This document shows, piece after piece, positions 33,784 through 46,559 of a stretch of DNA of 64,000 nt (positions are counted from its first letter, which is position 1; each line of letters opens with the position of its first letter). The notes beneath the pieces were generated by a model. The model had not been told where the DNA came from. It did no database searches and worked only from the letters and a program-made list of their open reading frames with translations. Both the position numbers and the translations under genes were made by a program. The stretch is from Ochotona curzoniae (taxonomy: Eukaryota > Chordata > Mammalia > Lagomorpha > Ochotonidae): assembly GCF_017591425.1 (NCBI RefSeq), contig NW_024466599.1, positions 73,016,501 to 73,080,500 of the forward strand. The letters are read 5' to 3'.

Positions 33784-34750
33784 ACCACTTAAATATAAAC
33801 TAGAATATTTCAGAAACAACACAAACTCAGTAACTCTCATTGTAAAATAAATAATACAAAAACCCTCTCTAATTATAGTTTTCTCCTTTGTTACTCAAGA
33901 ATTATTCTTTGAAATCATTTTCACCAATATATACCAAGGAAAAGGAGTCTCCCTTTATCTCTTGCTCTGTATCGATAGTTGTGACACAACATTATGACGT
34001 AAGGCAAAGTGGCTGAAGAAAATCCAGAATTTACAATCAACGCTGTAGAGTTCGGGAAGCCTGCACGATGGTCATGTTCTCTTGGAACTTTCTTGGTAGT
34101 TGTATCCAACACTTATCACATAAAGGATAGAAGAATAAGAAAATAGTATAGAATTTGAAATCAGTATCTGATCAACACTAGCAGGTCAGAAGAATCTCAA
34201 TCATCCAACGTTCTGAAATCAACATAACATCAACTTCCTGCCCGGACCATGGCTTCCATTGACTTGCTGCCGCCCTTCTAACCTCTTCACTCCCTTTGCT
34301 CAAGCAGTTGCAGGGTACAGTGTGCGAACACTGAGATTCTCTGTATTGACTGGGTTGTCCTAGCAGCAGGTTGATCTGAGAAGATGCTCTTGAAAGAGAA
34401 TGAGTACGTGCACATGGACAACGTGATTGTTTATGAACTTTGCCACTATGAATGCTCGCTGGTTGTTCAAACAGCATCTATGTATATAATGTCACCTTGA
34501 ATTTAGGTTAAGAACATTATTCAGATTAAAAATCAAGCATTTTCCAAGCTCTTCAGTTTTCATGGCAGTCTGATGATTCCCATGTCAGTCTGCAGATGAA
34601 CACTGTAATAATTAGCCTTATTTAGATTTAAGCATACAACGACCATTCATCTCTAAAAATTAAGGACTCAAAGACTGTTGCATAGTTTTCATGTAAAGCA
34701 CTGCTGTATACAAGCAGAGACACATAATTACACACAGAAGGAGAACTATT

Positions 34751-34928
34751 TTCAAATATTTCTTGGATAAATGGAATTAAAATGTAATCTTATTTGAGTG
34801 CAAGAAATTGAAATATTCAAAAGGTCTATGGGAAATGTGTACAATGAAAAAAAAAAGTGTGGAGTTCAATAATGGTTTGCAGTAAATGAACACTCTAGTA
34901 TTCTTTTTTCCACAAACCTTTTAAGGTA
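34751..34928 (+). mobile_element. Two adjoining MITE-candidate pieces, copies 4 and 5
   Basis: 34751-34813 carries 'TTGGATAAATGGAATTAAAATGTAATCTTATTTGAGTGCAAG', in parts. 34817-34928 begins TTCAAAAGGTCTATGGGAAA and ends TTTTTTCCACAAACCTTTTAAGG, which are complementary ends. One may have inserted into the other. Confidence 0.45.
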
Positions 34929-35639
34929 GATTGTATACAGTTAGCCCTCAGCGTCCCTGAGTTTTACCTCTCCAGATTCAACACTGTAAACTCGACACAC
35001 TCAAAACATTCAGCTGTAATAAACAAATGTGGATATTTTATCTCCTCAAGTGCACAGCATAATAACTATTTACACAGCCTTTCCTTTCATTAAATGTTAC
35101 AGGTAAGCTAGAACGGTTGCCAAATGCAGGGCAGATGCTTCTGGATAACATTCAGATACTGCAAATTTTTGTACAAGAGGACATTCTTGGCACAGGGATT
35201 CTTCAGGATTCCTGGAACCATGAGGATTTGCATATGTCTAGGTTTACAGCAAATAAGCAGGTATGTGTGCATGTTTATATCAAAAGAGATCATCTATGGT
35301 TTGAAATTCAGTGACATGTATTAAGACAAATTATTTCACTTATGATTTTATCCTCAATGTTGGCCATAGTCAAGGGCACAAAGTGTTAAGTATGTATTTA
35401 TTGTGTGATTGAATTGTTAATATGTCAGCAAAAAAAAAAATGGATCTATCACAACATCTGGTGCTCAAAAATGAAAGCCAAACTTCTCCATTGGATCCAC
35501 ATCTCTTCCCTCACCCAGTTACAATCTTATTTCTCTGATCTTTTCCAAGGTAAAATAATGATACCAATGGTAAAACATCTCACAAAGGAGAATTGAACCA
35601 TACTCTTTATTTTCTTTAATTCCCTCATGTTTTGTTGTA

Positions 35640-36250
35640 TCGGCTCAAGGCAAACTGCTTGCATCAGAGGCATCCGTGACACCGTGGATACCCCCTCTGC
35701 CATTGGTAACCTTGACAGCTGGCCCATATGACCTATTTCTTTCTCTTGTTCAGAAGCATCTGTTTCTGTCTCTGTTACTGCGTCCTTCCCCCTTCCTCCC
35801 TCTGGAGTACTACTTGGTTGTGCAGTTATCATTTGTGTCCAAGGTCATTTTCAACAGTTCCATCGTCACACAGTTTCTTCTAAACACTGAGAACATCCAA
35901 ACTTTTTTAGTTCAAAGTTCTTTTTTAGCTCTCCAGGGTTACACATTCAACTATCTCCTTGATGTTTCCTCCCAAGTCTAACCTGCAGCTCAAATCTTGT
36001 GTGCATGTGTGCAGAGATTTTCTGATTTCTCCTCTGACATATTCCTCTCAACCTTCTCAGCAGCTTCGGATCTGTCATCTCCCAAGCAACTCCGAAAACC
36101 AGCATCCTCTAACCATCCATTGTCTGCATTCCCCTCATTCTCCCCACATTCAATTCATCCACAGGTTCTTTCAGAAGTCTCTTCCGGTGGCATTGTGGAT
36201 CTATTCACGTCTTGTCAGTTCTTGCACCACTCATCCTGCTGCCACTTGTA
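35640..36250 (+). mobile_element. L2 LINE ORF2-region fragment, sense
   Basis: C/T-rich sequence matching the L2 3' half in order: 'GTTACACATTCAACTATCTCCTTGATGTTTCC' against L2 'GTATATCCAACTGCCTACTCGACATCTCCACTTGGATGTCT', then 'TTCATCCACAGG' or 'CAATTCATCC' and 'CACCACTCATCCTGCTGCCAC' against the CAATCCATCAGC..CCACCTCCACTGCTACCACC part. The 92-102 codon open frames here are decayed L2 frames. Confidence 0.6.
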
Positions 36251-37401
36251 TCTTGGAAATAACTTAGAAACTTAGTCCTTCTTGTTTTGGCTCCTCAGTA
36301 GTTCATTTTCCCCTATGACGTCAGAATTAGCTTCCAAATATTTAAAACATCCTCAAGCTGCAATGCACAGTGTTCACCCTTGGGACTCCATACTGGTTAA
36401 GATCTTGTACAGGTGTTGACAACCCAGGAACTAAATTGTTCCTATTCCCTAGTGACATGCCCCATGGTTGGAGCCAGTGGTCACTCTGTGGTCAGCCTTT
36501 GACTAATTTCTCTTTTCTAATATAGAAAATTAGAACTTGGAAATTGTACAGGATTGATTTATATTAACTCACCTGTGAAAAACTAGTAGATGGGTCTCAT
36601 CAACCAAAAGAGTCCAAACACTATTGGAAAGCATCAATTTTAGATCATTTGGACCTGGCATTACCCTGACATTACAAATTTCCTGGAATTAGCACTGCCT
36701 CATGCATCCCATTTCTATCATGGAATACATTCAGTGCTATTGCACTCCCCAAAACAAGATGCATTGTCATTTCTCATCTTTCATGGTTTTCAAATGTTTC
36801 AATTCAACTAGAAAATTAAAAGGTGAGAGAGATTTTGATGAACAAAACCCACTTTTGTGAATGCAAAAAAAAGGGGGGTCTGGGGATAGACAAGTCAAAA
36901 CCTGAATAGCAGTAATGAATTATTTGGAAATCTATGTATTAAAAGAGTCCCTTAATTAATTATATAAATATGAAAAAGGACAAATGTAGCCAGCAGGTTA
37001 ATAATGAATATTTCAAAAGCTGGTACTTAAAAATATGTTCCTTAATTATGTTCATTTATAGATTTTAGAAAGAAAGGGTGTTAATGGGATAAGAACTTTG
37101 GTACACAAGAGGAAGATGAATCAAAATGAATCGTGAATGAGAAGTGGAGAGCACACAATCTGAATGAATTGGAAACATTATAGTTTTTTTCGTATGTAAG
37201 ATCAGTGGGACAAGATGCTCTTTGTTTCTTTAGATTTTAGATGTTAGATGCTGAATTTCAGTAGCATCTTACACAAGAAAAATTAATACCATCTATATTT
37301 CTCCAATATATATTTGTCGCTAACATCTTGATTTCTTATCAAATAATGATCTATAGCCAAAGTAAGAAAGTGAGAATTTGCTTACAAAAACTGAACACTT
37401 A
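36251..37401. other. Unannotated non-coding stretch
   Basis: AT-rich, with the L2 possibly continuing a little to the right. No gene or other repeat recognised. Confidence 0.45.
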
Positions 37402-37748
37402 AAATGACTTATTTTTATTTCTTTGAGGGGTGGAGAGAGATGCTGAGAGACGTACAGATGGTCAGAGAGGGAGGGAGCATCCATTCTTGGATTTTTTTTT
37501 TCCTTAAATACCTGTGACTACGGTGGTAGGCCAGGCTAAAGTACTGAGCTGAGAGCCCACTGTGTGTGTCTCATGTGGGTGCCAGGGATCTGAAGACTAG
37601 ATGCAACCCTTGCTTCCTCCAAGAATTGGACTTGGCAAAAAGCTAGAGCCCAAAGCCAGAGCTGGGACTTCAGTGCAGGTACTACGGCATGGGATACGGA
37701 CATTCCTTCTGGAATTTTAACCGCTAGGCAAACACCATCTGCTCAAAC
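37402..37748 (-). mobile_element. CSINE, antisense, older subfamily
   Basis: Tail 'TTATTTTTATTTCTTTGAGGGG', body 'CTCATGTGGGTGCCAGGGATCTGAAG', 'CCAGAGCTGGGACTTCAGTGCAGG', and head 'GGATTTTAACCGCTAGGC'-like text. A T-run interrupts it near 37490. Confidence 0.75.
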
Positions 37749-38454
37749 AACATTTTAATATTTGTGGAAGAAAGAAAGTCTCTTTTGGTGGTAATCTATC
37801 AATTACAAAGAATCATCAATCCGTATAGAAACTTGAGCTGTAATTTCAGTGTCGTTGATTAGCCATGGCTTTGAGTATCAGAGAGGCACTGTTATTTGCT
37901 TCCTTTGATTTTCTAGGACATTCAGTTTCTTTCAGGTCAATTGTGCATCACAGAATCACAGAATTTAATGTGAGTTTTGAAATCACTAAGTAAGGCCCCC
38001 AACCCATAACATCTTGTGGGTAAAAGCTCTGTTCCTGAAGGTGTGACTTGCTGTGGCTTACAAGTAAAACAACTTGCAAAAATACCAGTGATGCCAAGCT
38101 CCAGGCTTTTCACACCATTTGATGAAAACAGGCATACCCACATTATTTGCAAATGCTCAGAACACGGATTCTGGTCAGGAGGCCACTGTACTTAGGGTTC
38201 ATCGAAGCATCTACATCTTAATCCACACCAATGTCTGAAAACTATTTTAGCATACACCAGTTCTAGTCTCATGAATGCTCCTAAGTGTCATTATCCCTAA
38301 CATCATTAATATGTTACAGAAGATGTTCAAAAAGCATCATTTGTATAAGCAGAAGTAAAGTTGTAGATTAGACATTCGGAAACACGCATGCATTCAATCA
38401 ACAAGGAAAGAGAAATTCAATGCTTTATGTTTGTTTTCAGAAGGACATGCTCTT

Positions 38455-38727
38455 CAAAGAGGCTGGCATTAGTGGCTACTTTGGCATTCCATCTGAGTGC
38501 TGGCTCAAGTTGTGGTTCTTCCATTTGCAAATCAGATCCCTGTTAATGTATGTAGGAGAGTGGCAGGAGATGGCCAAAGCACTTCGCTTCCTACTGCACA
38601 GGTGCATTCCAGGTTCTTGACTCCGTTTCTGTTTTTTTCAGGAGCGAACCAGTGGATGTAATCTCTCTAGTCTATTCTTATCTCTGTGTAACTCTGCCTT
38701 TGAAATACATTTTTTTTTAAAAAAATG
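38455..38727 (+). mobile_element. CSINE, sense, older subfamily
   Basis: Head 'GAGGCTGGCATTAGTGGCTAC', body 'GAGAGTGGCAGGAGATGGCC', tail 'TTATCTCTGTGTAACTCTGCCTTTGAAATA', in parts, then an A/T run. The final motif is the classic lagomorph C-repeat tail. Confidence 0.75.
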
Positions 38728-40887
38728 AAAAATCATCTCTGGCAGCACTTAAAATTCAGCAAATACTCATAGCTAGGCTGCCTTAGATTTCAATTAAACA
38801 TCTTTTTTTTATGATCCTTGAAGGTAGTTCCAACTACTTACTTCAGTGCAAAGAACATAGCCAGTACATTCTGTGAAGCTATTCAGCACAAATTGATTTT
38901 CTAGTAGCAAACATCGTTTGCTTTGAGGCTCATGTTGTAATTCCTGCCTCTTCGTTCCTAGAACATCACTTTGATTTGGATCTCTATCTTTCTGTGATAG
39001 ATATAAACAAATGTCCCCAGGAAGGCCATGGGGATTCCATCTGCCCTCTCCAGGCTCAGTTTTGGAACAAGTGTCTAAGATAACAAAGAATGAGCTGTGC
39101 GGAGTATCTGCTAACTTACTTGTGAGAAAGGACCTCTTCTTGTAAAAGGGGATCTACGTGCTTCTGCTGGGCCCTGTCGCATACTTGTGTACCCTCCTCC
39201 TACTAGAGAGAATAGCAAGCTGGAGAATTGCACTGACAAGCCAGCAAGAATCAGAGAAAAGGAGCGCTATTTTCCATGACAGTATGAAGCCTTGGATGTA
39301 ACCAACCCTTGCACTGCCATGCCTGATTCATCTTATTAGCCAAGAGGATACCAGTTCCCTCACCGTGTTAAAGAACTAATATTGTTTTCTTTTTGGGGGG
39401 GGGGGGTTGTGGTTGCTTTTTGCAGAAAAACCTCTTAATGCATACACAAATACTATGCAAGTGGCCTTTTTTCTGTGCCATTTTAAACATTTGGTGACCT
39501 CTATCAAGGACTTCAATAAGATAGTTCCATCACTAAAGATGCTGCTGAGAATATGTGTTTGGCTAGGTTACTATCCCAAGTGATGGAATATTCAAAATTT
39601 AATCAGTTTTCAGTTCAAGGAAATAACCGCTAATAAAAAAAAAAGTGCTTTTGGATCATTTCTTGAGGCAGAGTACTTTATTCCATATGGCATCCTGCAC
39701 GTCCATATGGCTTCAGGAATTAGAGAGGTATATTTGTCAAAATATTCAATCATTTGCAGCCCTTAAAGTTGATAATGTTACGTGTTTGGAGCATATATCC
39801 TCTCTTGAATATGGGGGAAAGTCAAAGGAACAAATGCCAGCCAAAGGCAAATCATAGTGAGTTTATATTCAGGAGAGAAAGGAAAGAAAGAAAAGAGACC
39901 TGCACTGCTGTCATTTCATCTAAATCATGTGAACAGTATTGACTCTGCTCGGCAATAACCTAGTCACGGGCAACGGCAATGTGTAATAAGGTGTATTCAA
40001 ATAAGAATAGGACAGGCAAATCCCGATGATTTTACATTTCAATTGGTGTAATTTCAGAACTTCAACCATAGATAAAGCAGTTACCTCGAAGAAAAAGACC
40101 TGTATTAGGCGAACTTAAACACCTTCAAAATATTTCAGGTTTTTCTTAGTATGTATTTTTTTCCTGTACCACCAACCCCGACATCAAAGATTGTTAATAA
40201 CCCCTTCCGGCTTTGGCTGCCTGTAAACTGTTGAAGCTGAGACTGTTGTTTTTTTTTTTTTAAATCGTCTGCAAATTCATCTTTCCAGATAAAGAATTTC
40301 TGTAGAATGGCTGCCCACGTGGAATGCACGGTACCTTCCAATTCAATGTCTTGTAGTCTTGCTCTAGTGGCTCTGGAGTGAATAGGGAAGGCCAGCTCGT
40401 AAGGGCAGACAAAGCCCCCTGGGCAACAGGTTTTTGGCATGGGGAAAAACAATCAACCAAAGCGGCAAAAACAACCCAAACAATCCGGTATGAGCCAGAG
40501 CGCATAGTCCCACGGGAATTAGTCCCAAGAGAATTAAAACAGAGGCTAGGATTCAGTGCTGTGTAGAAAAGAGAATTAACTACCAGAAAAAAAAAAAAAC
40601 AAAAAAGATTGGTTCCCCTAAACCAAAAACAGAATAAAATCATTCTTCAGTCCAGAGAAGGGCAGGGAAATCTACTAGCGCCGCAAGGCACAAAGACACC
40701 AATTTTTTTTTTTTTAATGCATTTCATGTTAAGGAATTATTCACAGATCAGAATGCAGAATAAATTCCAACAAGGTATTTGAGAGCAATGCAATCTGTAT
40801 GTGTGACTCTTCGTAAAATGGAAGTTATAGCTGAAGAAAATCAAAATAAATTTCACGTCCCTGAAGCGTGTCCCTCCTGGTGTCAGA

Positions 40888-41382
40888 GTGGAAGTGTATG
40901 AAGGTCAGCTGACTTCCTCCACTTCTGCCAATCAGCAGAACGTCTCAGTTACGCCCAGCACTGAGGCTCAGCTTACAAGTAAATTGTCAAGCCAGCGCCT
41001 TGGAATCAACACCATGAAGCTACCCATGTTTGAACTATTACAGGCAAAAACCCATTTAAAGCCAGGCAACAAGCTGTGGCATGTTTCATACGTCATAAAG
41101 CCTAGAGATGGTGTCCTATTGCATCCGGTTGGATGGTCCCGTAGCACATCTCCAGACAGATTGCAGCCTGTTGCAAGCTCATACTATGCTGTGAGTGTCT
41201 CAGGAGTCTGTAGGCAGGGAGATGCTTCCTTGGAACCCTGGAAGCTTCTTGTATCTATGTGGTATTCAGACAGAAGTACAGGCATGAACTGTGGGTACAG
41301 CAGGGACTCGGCCTCACTGTTGTATCTGTCCAGAAACCTCTCTCTTTGGATTCCTTCAGAACATACTATTTCTTCTTTCTAG
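40888..41382 (+). other. 164-codon open frame, not recognised, probably not a gene
   Basis: Starts with ATG and runs to TAG without interruption. The protein begins MEVYEGQLTSSTSANQQ and ends SEHTISSF. It is Ser/Leu-rich, with no signal peptide, membrane segment or known motif that I can see. There is no poly(A), target duplication or splice-site pair to suggest a retrogene or exon. In 64 kb of this composition an open frame of this size is expected about by chance. It lies in a stretch free of young repeats, which is the only reason to keep it in view. Confidence 0.12.
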
Positions 41383-41724
41383 GAAAGGCTAGTACTAAAT
41401 AGCATCATTGTTTTACGTGACACTCATTGATACTTTTCTGCTGTTTATTCTCCAATAATTATGTTTAATGAGGCCATTCTTCTGTTTTCCGTCTTGGTCA
41501 CTTGTCATTAGTACTAGGCCAGGTGCTGAGGATGTATGCAGTTGAAAGATTTGAGAATGGACAAAGAGGAGGCACTAGAGAAAAATCTGCGCCTCCATGA
41601 GCATGTGCAAATATAAGGCACAAGCTCTTGAAGTGTGGCCACAATTACATTACTTTGACTTTCCTGGGAGTCAAAGTAGGTAGATGGACTCCTCAAGAGA
41701 TTGGGAATCACAACAAAAATCTGT

Positions 41725-41820
41725 GCTTGAAGACCGTCTCTGGAACGTACCAGTTTGTAATGTTGGTCAAATCATGTTTTCCCGTGTCTCTAGTAAAATT
41801 AGAAATGATGTCACTTTCTA
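41725..41820 (+). mobile_element. MIR SINE core, sense
   Basis: 'TTGGTCAAATCATGTTTTCCCGTGTCTCTAGTAAAATTAGAAATGATG', in parts, matches the MIR core (TTGGGCAAGTCACTTAACC..AGTTTCCTCATCTGTAAAATGGGGATAATA) with many changes. Confidence 0.45.
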
Positions 41821-42175
41821 CATATTGACATGTCATGGTGTTTAGCAATAGTGTATTGTCTGCATTCATTTTCTTTCTGTGCTCAAAACCAGCAGCATTG
41901 CCCCCACTCTGATCTTTCTGCCATTCTTTGGAGCTTGTGTATTTTGTGCCTGGGCATATCCACAGAGAGTGCCTGTGTACAAATTCAAGCGATGTAAATG
42001 TCAGGGGTTTGCTGGAGTGCTGTGGTCAATTATTTCAAGGTGTTCTATTGATTAGAATAATGGCCCACTGTTAGCACTCCTAATCATGCCTAGCAAATGC
42101 CCTCCCCCACAATTTAATCTAACTATATATCTCTAGATATTGCATTGAAATCTTCAATCAAATTTGAGTTAATGA

Positions 42176-42505
42176 GGCTGGCACAGTAACCTCATGGCTA
42201 AAGTCCTTATCTTGCAAGCACTGGAATCCCAGATGGGTGCCAGTTCTTGTCCCAGTGCCCTGTTTCCCTTTCAGCTCCATGCTTGTGGCCTGGGAAAGCT
42301 GTCAAGGGCTATTCAATGCCCTGGGACCCTGCACCTGTATGGGGGAGACCCGGCAGAGCCTCCTGGTTCCTGCTTTGGATCAGCTCAGCTCTGACTGTTG
42401 TGGCTGCTTGGGGAGTGAATCATCAGATGGAAGATCTTCCTCTCTGTCTCTCCTCTCTGTATATCCGCCTTTCCAACAAAAAAATAAAATAAATCTTAAA
42501 AAAGA
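42176..42505 (+). mobile_element. CSINE, sense, full length
   Basis: Head 'GAGGCTGGCACAGTAACCTC', 'GGCTAAAGTCC', body 'GCTTGTGGCCTGGGAAAGCTG' and 'GACCCTGCACCTGTATGGGG', tail 'CTCTGTATATCCGCCTTTCC' then AATAAAATAAATCTT. The overlapping 66-104 codon frames are the SINE read through. Confidence 0.9.
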
Positions 42506-42639
42506 AAAGGAAAAGAAAATCCTAACTTCTCCCTCCAAGATTTTTATTTAATGTTGCAAATACTTTTTCTTCTTGTCATACTAAAATTAAGTCATTTACA
42601 CACCATAATATCATGTAGATTATGTTTAAAATTTGATTA

Positions 42640-43100
42640 AATACTTATTTGTGAGCTTTATATTTTCTTTCTTTCCCAGTGTATTATTACCCTTTATTTC
42701 AACTGAAGGAATTCCATTTGCCTTTTTTTTTTTAATAAAAAGGGCGTATCTAGTGGTTGGTAGTTCCCTTTTGCTTTGGGGGTTGGGGGAGAGGATCAAA
42801 AATGTTGTTTACCTTTCCAAGGAAATCTTGACATGGGCCTCGTCTTTTCGATGCTTGCTTTTTTCTTCAGATCATTCAATTTACCATTCCCTTCTTTCCT
42901 TCTTTGTCTTCTTTCTTTCTGCTTAAAAATTCACTGGGAGTGTTGGGAATCCTCCCATCTACATTAGTCAACTTCTTAGAATTTTCAAACTTCTCTGGCT
43001 TTGGGAAACCTGATTAAAATATATTTCAGTGAAGATCTAGTTTGACACCTCTTGGAATTTGTAGATTTCAGTGTTCAATATCCTCCTGATTGAGGAAGGT
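42640..43100 (-). mobile_element. Possible HAL1/L1 antisense remnant, left part
   Basis: Long T/C-rich plus strand, A/G-rich minus strand, like antisense L1/HAL1 ORF1 or spacer sequence. I cannot align it firmly to a consensus. Confidence 0.25.
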
Positions 43101-43112
43101 ATGATGCCACTT

Positions 43113-43441
43113 TTTTTTTAAAGATTTATTTTTATTATTTTTTCATTGGAAAGGAGGATATACAGAGAGGAGAGACAGAGAGGAAGATCTTCCGTCCGAT
43201 GATTCACTCCCCAAGTGAGCGCAACGACCGATACTATGCCGATCCAAAGCCAGGAGCCTCTTCTGGGTCTCCCACACGGGTGCAGGGTCCCAAAGCTTTG
43301 GGCCGTCCTCGACTGCTTTCCCAGGCCACAGGCAGGGAGCTGGAAGGGAAGCGGGGCTGCCGGGATTAGAACCGGCGCCCATATGGGATCCCGGGCGTGC
43401 AAGGCGAGGACCTTAACCACTTGCGCCACCGCGCCGGGCCC
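43113..43441 (-). mobile_element. CSINE, antisense, young full-length copy
   Basis: Runs from 'TTTAAAGATTTATTTTTATT' through 'GATCTTCCGTCCGATGATTC' and 'GGGATTAGAACCGGCGCCC' to 'CGCCACCGCGCCGGGCCC'. CpGs in the head are intact. A target duplication GATGCCACTTTT is present on the left (43103-43114) and again at 43442-43453. Confidence 0.95.
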
Positions 43442-43454
43442 GATGCCACTTTTA

Positions 43455-43909
43455 AAAGTAAAACTTCATTTCTTCTTTATCTGTGTGCTTCCTGGATGTC
43501 CCACAATCTAACTATCGGTTCATACATTAGTGGTGGCCAATAGGTTTTCTTCTTTTCATTCTTTCTGACTAGATAAGATGTAGCTTGATTGAATGAGCTG
43601 TTTAATTTCCTTATATGTTATTTTTCTAATTATTTTAGAAATTGACAAATTATTTGTCAGTCTGATAAAAATCTGCTCTTGAGTATCTCTGGGAAAAAGT
43701 TTCCTCTTGGCTGTGTTATTTTCAACTCTGTTTTTTTTTAACTTATTGATATTTCCTGAACTGTTTATATAACATTCCCCTGGCTTCCTTCTATTTTTTA
43801 TTCAGGGGCTTGCACTGTTCCATGAACATATTCATAAAAGAGTCGATAGGAAATTTATGAATAGTAAATCCAGTGCTCAGGCTTACTCAAGGACAATTTC
43901 TTTTCCTTG
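43455..43909 (-). mobile_element. Possible HAL1/L1 antisense remnant, right part
   Basis: Same T-rich character as 42640-43100 and separated from it by the young CSINE, so both could be one old antisense LINE. No firm alignment. Confidence 0.25.
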
Positions 43910-44218
43910 AGACCTTTTTATTTTTATGTGAAATAGAATGAGAAGAAGAGACAGATAGTTCATCTATTTGCTGGCTCATTCCCCATGTTGCCACAATGGC
44001 AGGAGCTAAACTGATCCAGAGCCAGGAGCCAGAAGTTTCTACTGGGTCTCCCACATGGCTGCAGTGGCCCGAGGTCTTGAGCCACCGTGCACAATCCTCC
44101 TAAGCCAGAAGCAGGGAGCTTGATCTGAAGTGCAGCAGCCAGGACATGAACTGGTACCCGTATGGGATGCTGACACTGCAGGTGGAGGACTAGCATAATA
44201 AACCACTCCACCAGTCTA
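43910..44218 (-). mobile_element. CSINE, antisense, older
   Basis: Tail 'TTTTTATTTTTATGTGAAATAG', 'AGCCAGGAGCCAGAAGTTTC', 'GGGTCTCCCACATGGCTGCAG', head 'ACTGGTACCCGTATGGGATG' and a T/A-rich terminus. Confidence 0.85.
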
Positions 44219-45520
44219 GAAAATTTTGGTCCAAGTATTCTTTTTTTACAAGTGGGCCATTTTAAAAAATCTTTTTTGCATGCTTTGTGATTTTGTTGAA
44301 ACCTAGACAGATTGTGTAGCATAGTGTCATAACTCTAGATATTCCATAGCATCCTCCCTCATGATTTTTCATGATGTCGATTTCTGAGAGCTGTGTCCAT
44401 CATCTGTTGGGCCAATTGTCCAACCCGTTTTTGCAAACGGAACATGTCTTGCTTTGTATGGTCTCTGAAGTCTCTATTCTCTCGTCTCGGTGATGACTTG
44501 GTGATCTGAAGAGATCAACTTTGATGTTTGGAATCCACAGACAACAAACGCTTTTCCAGGTGTTGTGCATTGACCCTGACTGAGCGCAGTTTTCAGCAAC
44601 AAATCAAGACCTTCTTGCACCTTGCCAGGAGATGAGTTGGCTGTGGGCAGGGAGTATCTTTAGATGCTTCTAGACAGAGTTCACCCCAGGAATTAAGCAA
44701 AAGGGCTTGGAAGGATGAAACAAAGACAAACCACAGGGCTAATCCAGAAGGGAACCAGCCTAGATCCCAACACATATTCTTTGAAGAGAGGGTTCATATT
44801 TATCCCTACCCACGCCACCCCTGCTCCATATCAACACAGTACATTAAAATGCAGGCTGGTATGCCTACTACTGCTCCTGCAGCGGGGAATGGGGAATGGC
44901 AAGCTGGTAAAAGAAAAAAAAAATGGCACCATGATTTCGTATTGAGATTCACTATCATTTTAATGAAAGTCACATCTCTGATTGCTTCAAATGAGTTTTA
45001 CCCCCTTAGTGTTTAGTTAGTTATTTTTTTTTTGCCAACTTAAAATTTGGCTAAGTAAAGAAATTAATTCTTCTAGCTCTCTCTTCCACCAGTTTCTATG
45101 ACATCATTTTTGAATCTTTTGTTGTTTCCTTATTCCATGAAGTCTATGTTGCAAAAGCCACAGCCACGACTCATTTCCATGGAGTACAGAAATCAGAGGT
45201 CATGGTGATTCAACAAATGCTATGACAGCAGCAGGGCAAGTACCATAGCAGCTGCAGGGGAATGGTGTGGTGGGATCAGAAAGGTTTATGTCAGTGTGTG
45301 AGTGATTATGCTTATTGAACTACCAAGTACGCAATGGGGTCACATGGTTCTGAGCAGGGAAAAGATGATGAGGCATTTCAAAAAAAATGCTTTTAATGAA
45401 ATTTTGCCAGATTCAACATAGTCCCTAGTCCCAATTATAAAGTATTCTGCTAAATCAAAGAGCTGAGGGCTATCTGTCATTCATGTATTCTCAGTGTTAC
45501 ACAGAGATTAATACAGCTGG
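44219..45520. other. Unannotated non-coding stretch
   Basis: No firm repeat or gene. Open frames up to 76 codons only. Confidence 0.45.
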
Positions 45521-45600
45521 AGGGCTGGCGTAGTAGGATGTGCTGCTCACCTGAAAACAGTAGCCAATAGCACCTGCTCTCAGACGATCAGATTTGATCC
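45521..45600 (+). mobile_element. CSINE head fragment, sense (weak)
   Basis: 'GAGGGCTGGCGTAGTAGGATG', 'GTGCTGCTCACCTG' resemble the head of an older CSINE. The body is not followed. Confidence 0.35.
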
Positions 45601-46559
45601 TGAAGAAGAAGAACAGTTACAGAAGCAGATTAACTTGATCCTGTTTGTCCTGAGTTACCTGTATCTAGAGAAGAGTTTTTTCAGGTCAGAGACAAGAAAA
45701 ATTATCCTGAGGCCATTAATTGCATGAAAATGATGATACTTAGGTAAGGAAATGGCATTGGCGTGAGAGGTATGTATGCTGGTTATGCCTAAGTAAGGGA
45801 GCATGCTATGTATATCTCAGGGGCAATTTTAATTGTAGCAAATGGAAAGCATATAGAGTTGACCTCCAAGTTTGTCAAATCATTGGTTAATGATAAAGAA
45901 GGAAGACAAAGATGCCTCGTCTTTGACAAGCAAAATGATTAGTTCAGTTTGGATCTGCTGATTCTGAATGTCCCCGGGATTCTCCAGAGAGTTCACTGGA
46001 TCAAATTTTGTTTATTTAACAAGTACATGTCAGTATGTTTGAGACAAATGTGGAACCCTCAGATTGTTGGTATAACTTTACGAAGCATTGATTTTAGAAA
46101 ACTCTTATTTCTGCACTTATAGATAATAACTTTAAAAATTAAGACAGAAACAGCTTTGTTTTACTTTTTGCTATTCACAAACAAACAAACAAACATCTTC
46201 CTTTGGGAAAAAACATGTTTCTAAAACATATATGTGGGGATTTCAGTTCATGCAAAATGGAATTACATGTTAAATTTGGGCCAAGTATTTAGACCAAGTG
46301 TTGCCACACCCTTGTACCATATAACAATGGCTGGTTCTCTGCCTCCCTCTGGGTCATGACACTAGCTTCTTGAGACAGCAGACTGCAGAAGGCAGAGATG
46401 ATTATTCTCTATTTATTACATAAATAATTAATAAATCATATCATGAAATTAAATTTGCTGAGACGCCAAAGATTGTAACGTTATGGCAAAGCTTATCACT
46501 TGCCTGTTCATGTGTCTAGGAAGCAGTGGTCTCAAGCAAGAGTCAACAGAGCTCCCCGT
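45601..46559. other. Unannotated non-coding stretch
   Basis: Includes an (AAAC)n run at 46180-46194 and one weak MITE-like motif (CATGCAAAATGGAATTACATG at 46250-46270). No gene. Confidence 0.45.

Larger units (their letters stand above)
38728..42175. other. CSINE-free non-coding stretch of 3.4 kb
   Basis: Contains a 12-13 base G run (about 39396-39408), T-runs at 40247-40261 and 40700-40716, a tandem AGTCCCacGGGAATT/AGTCCCaaGAGAATT pair at 40507-40536, and the window's longest open frame (40888-41382). A MIR-like core lies near 41725-41820. No exon structure is evident. Confidence 0.4.

Noticed and set aside
42640..44218. Whole interval as one HAL1/L1 insertion
   Set aside because: Only strand composition supports it. 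I could not align it to a consensus, so it is kept as two low-confidence entries.
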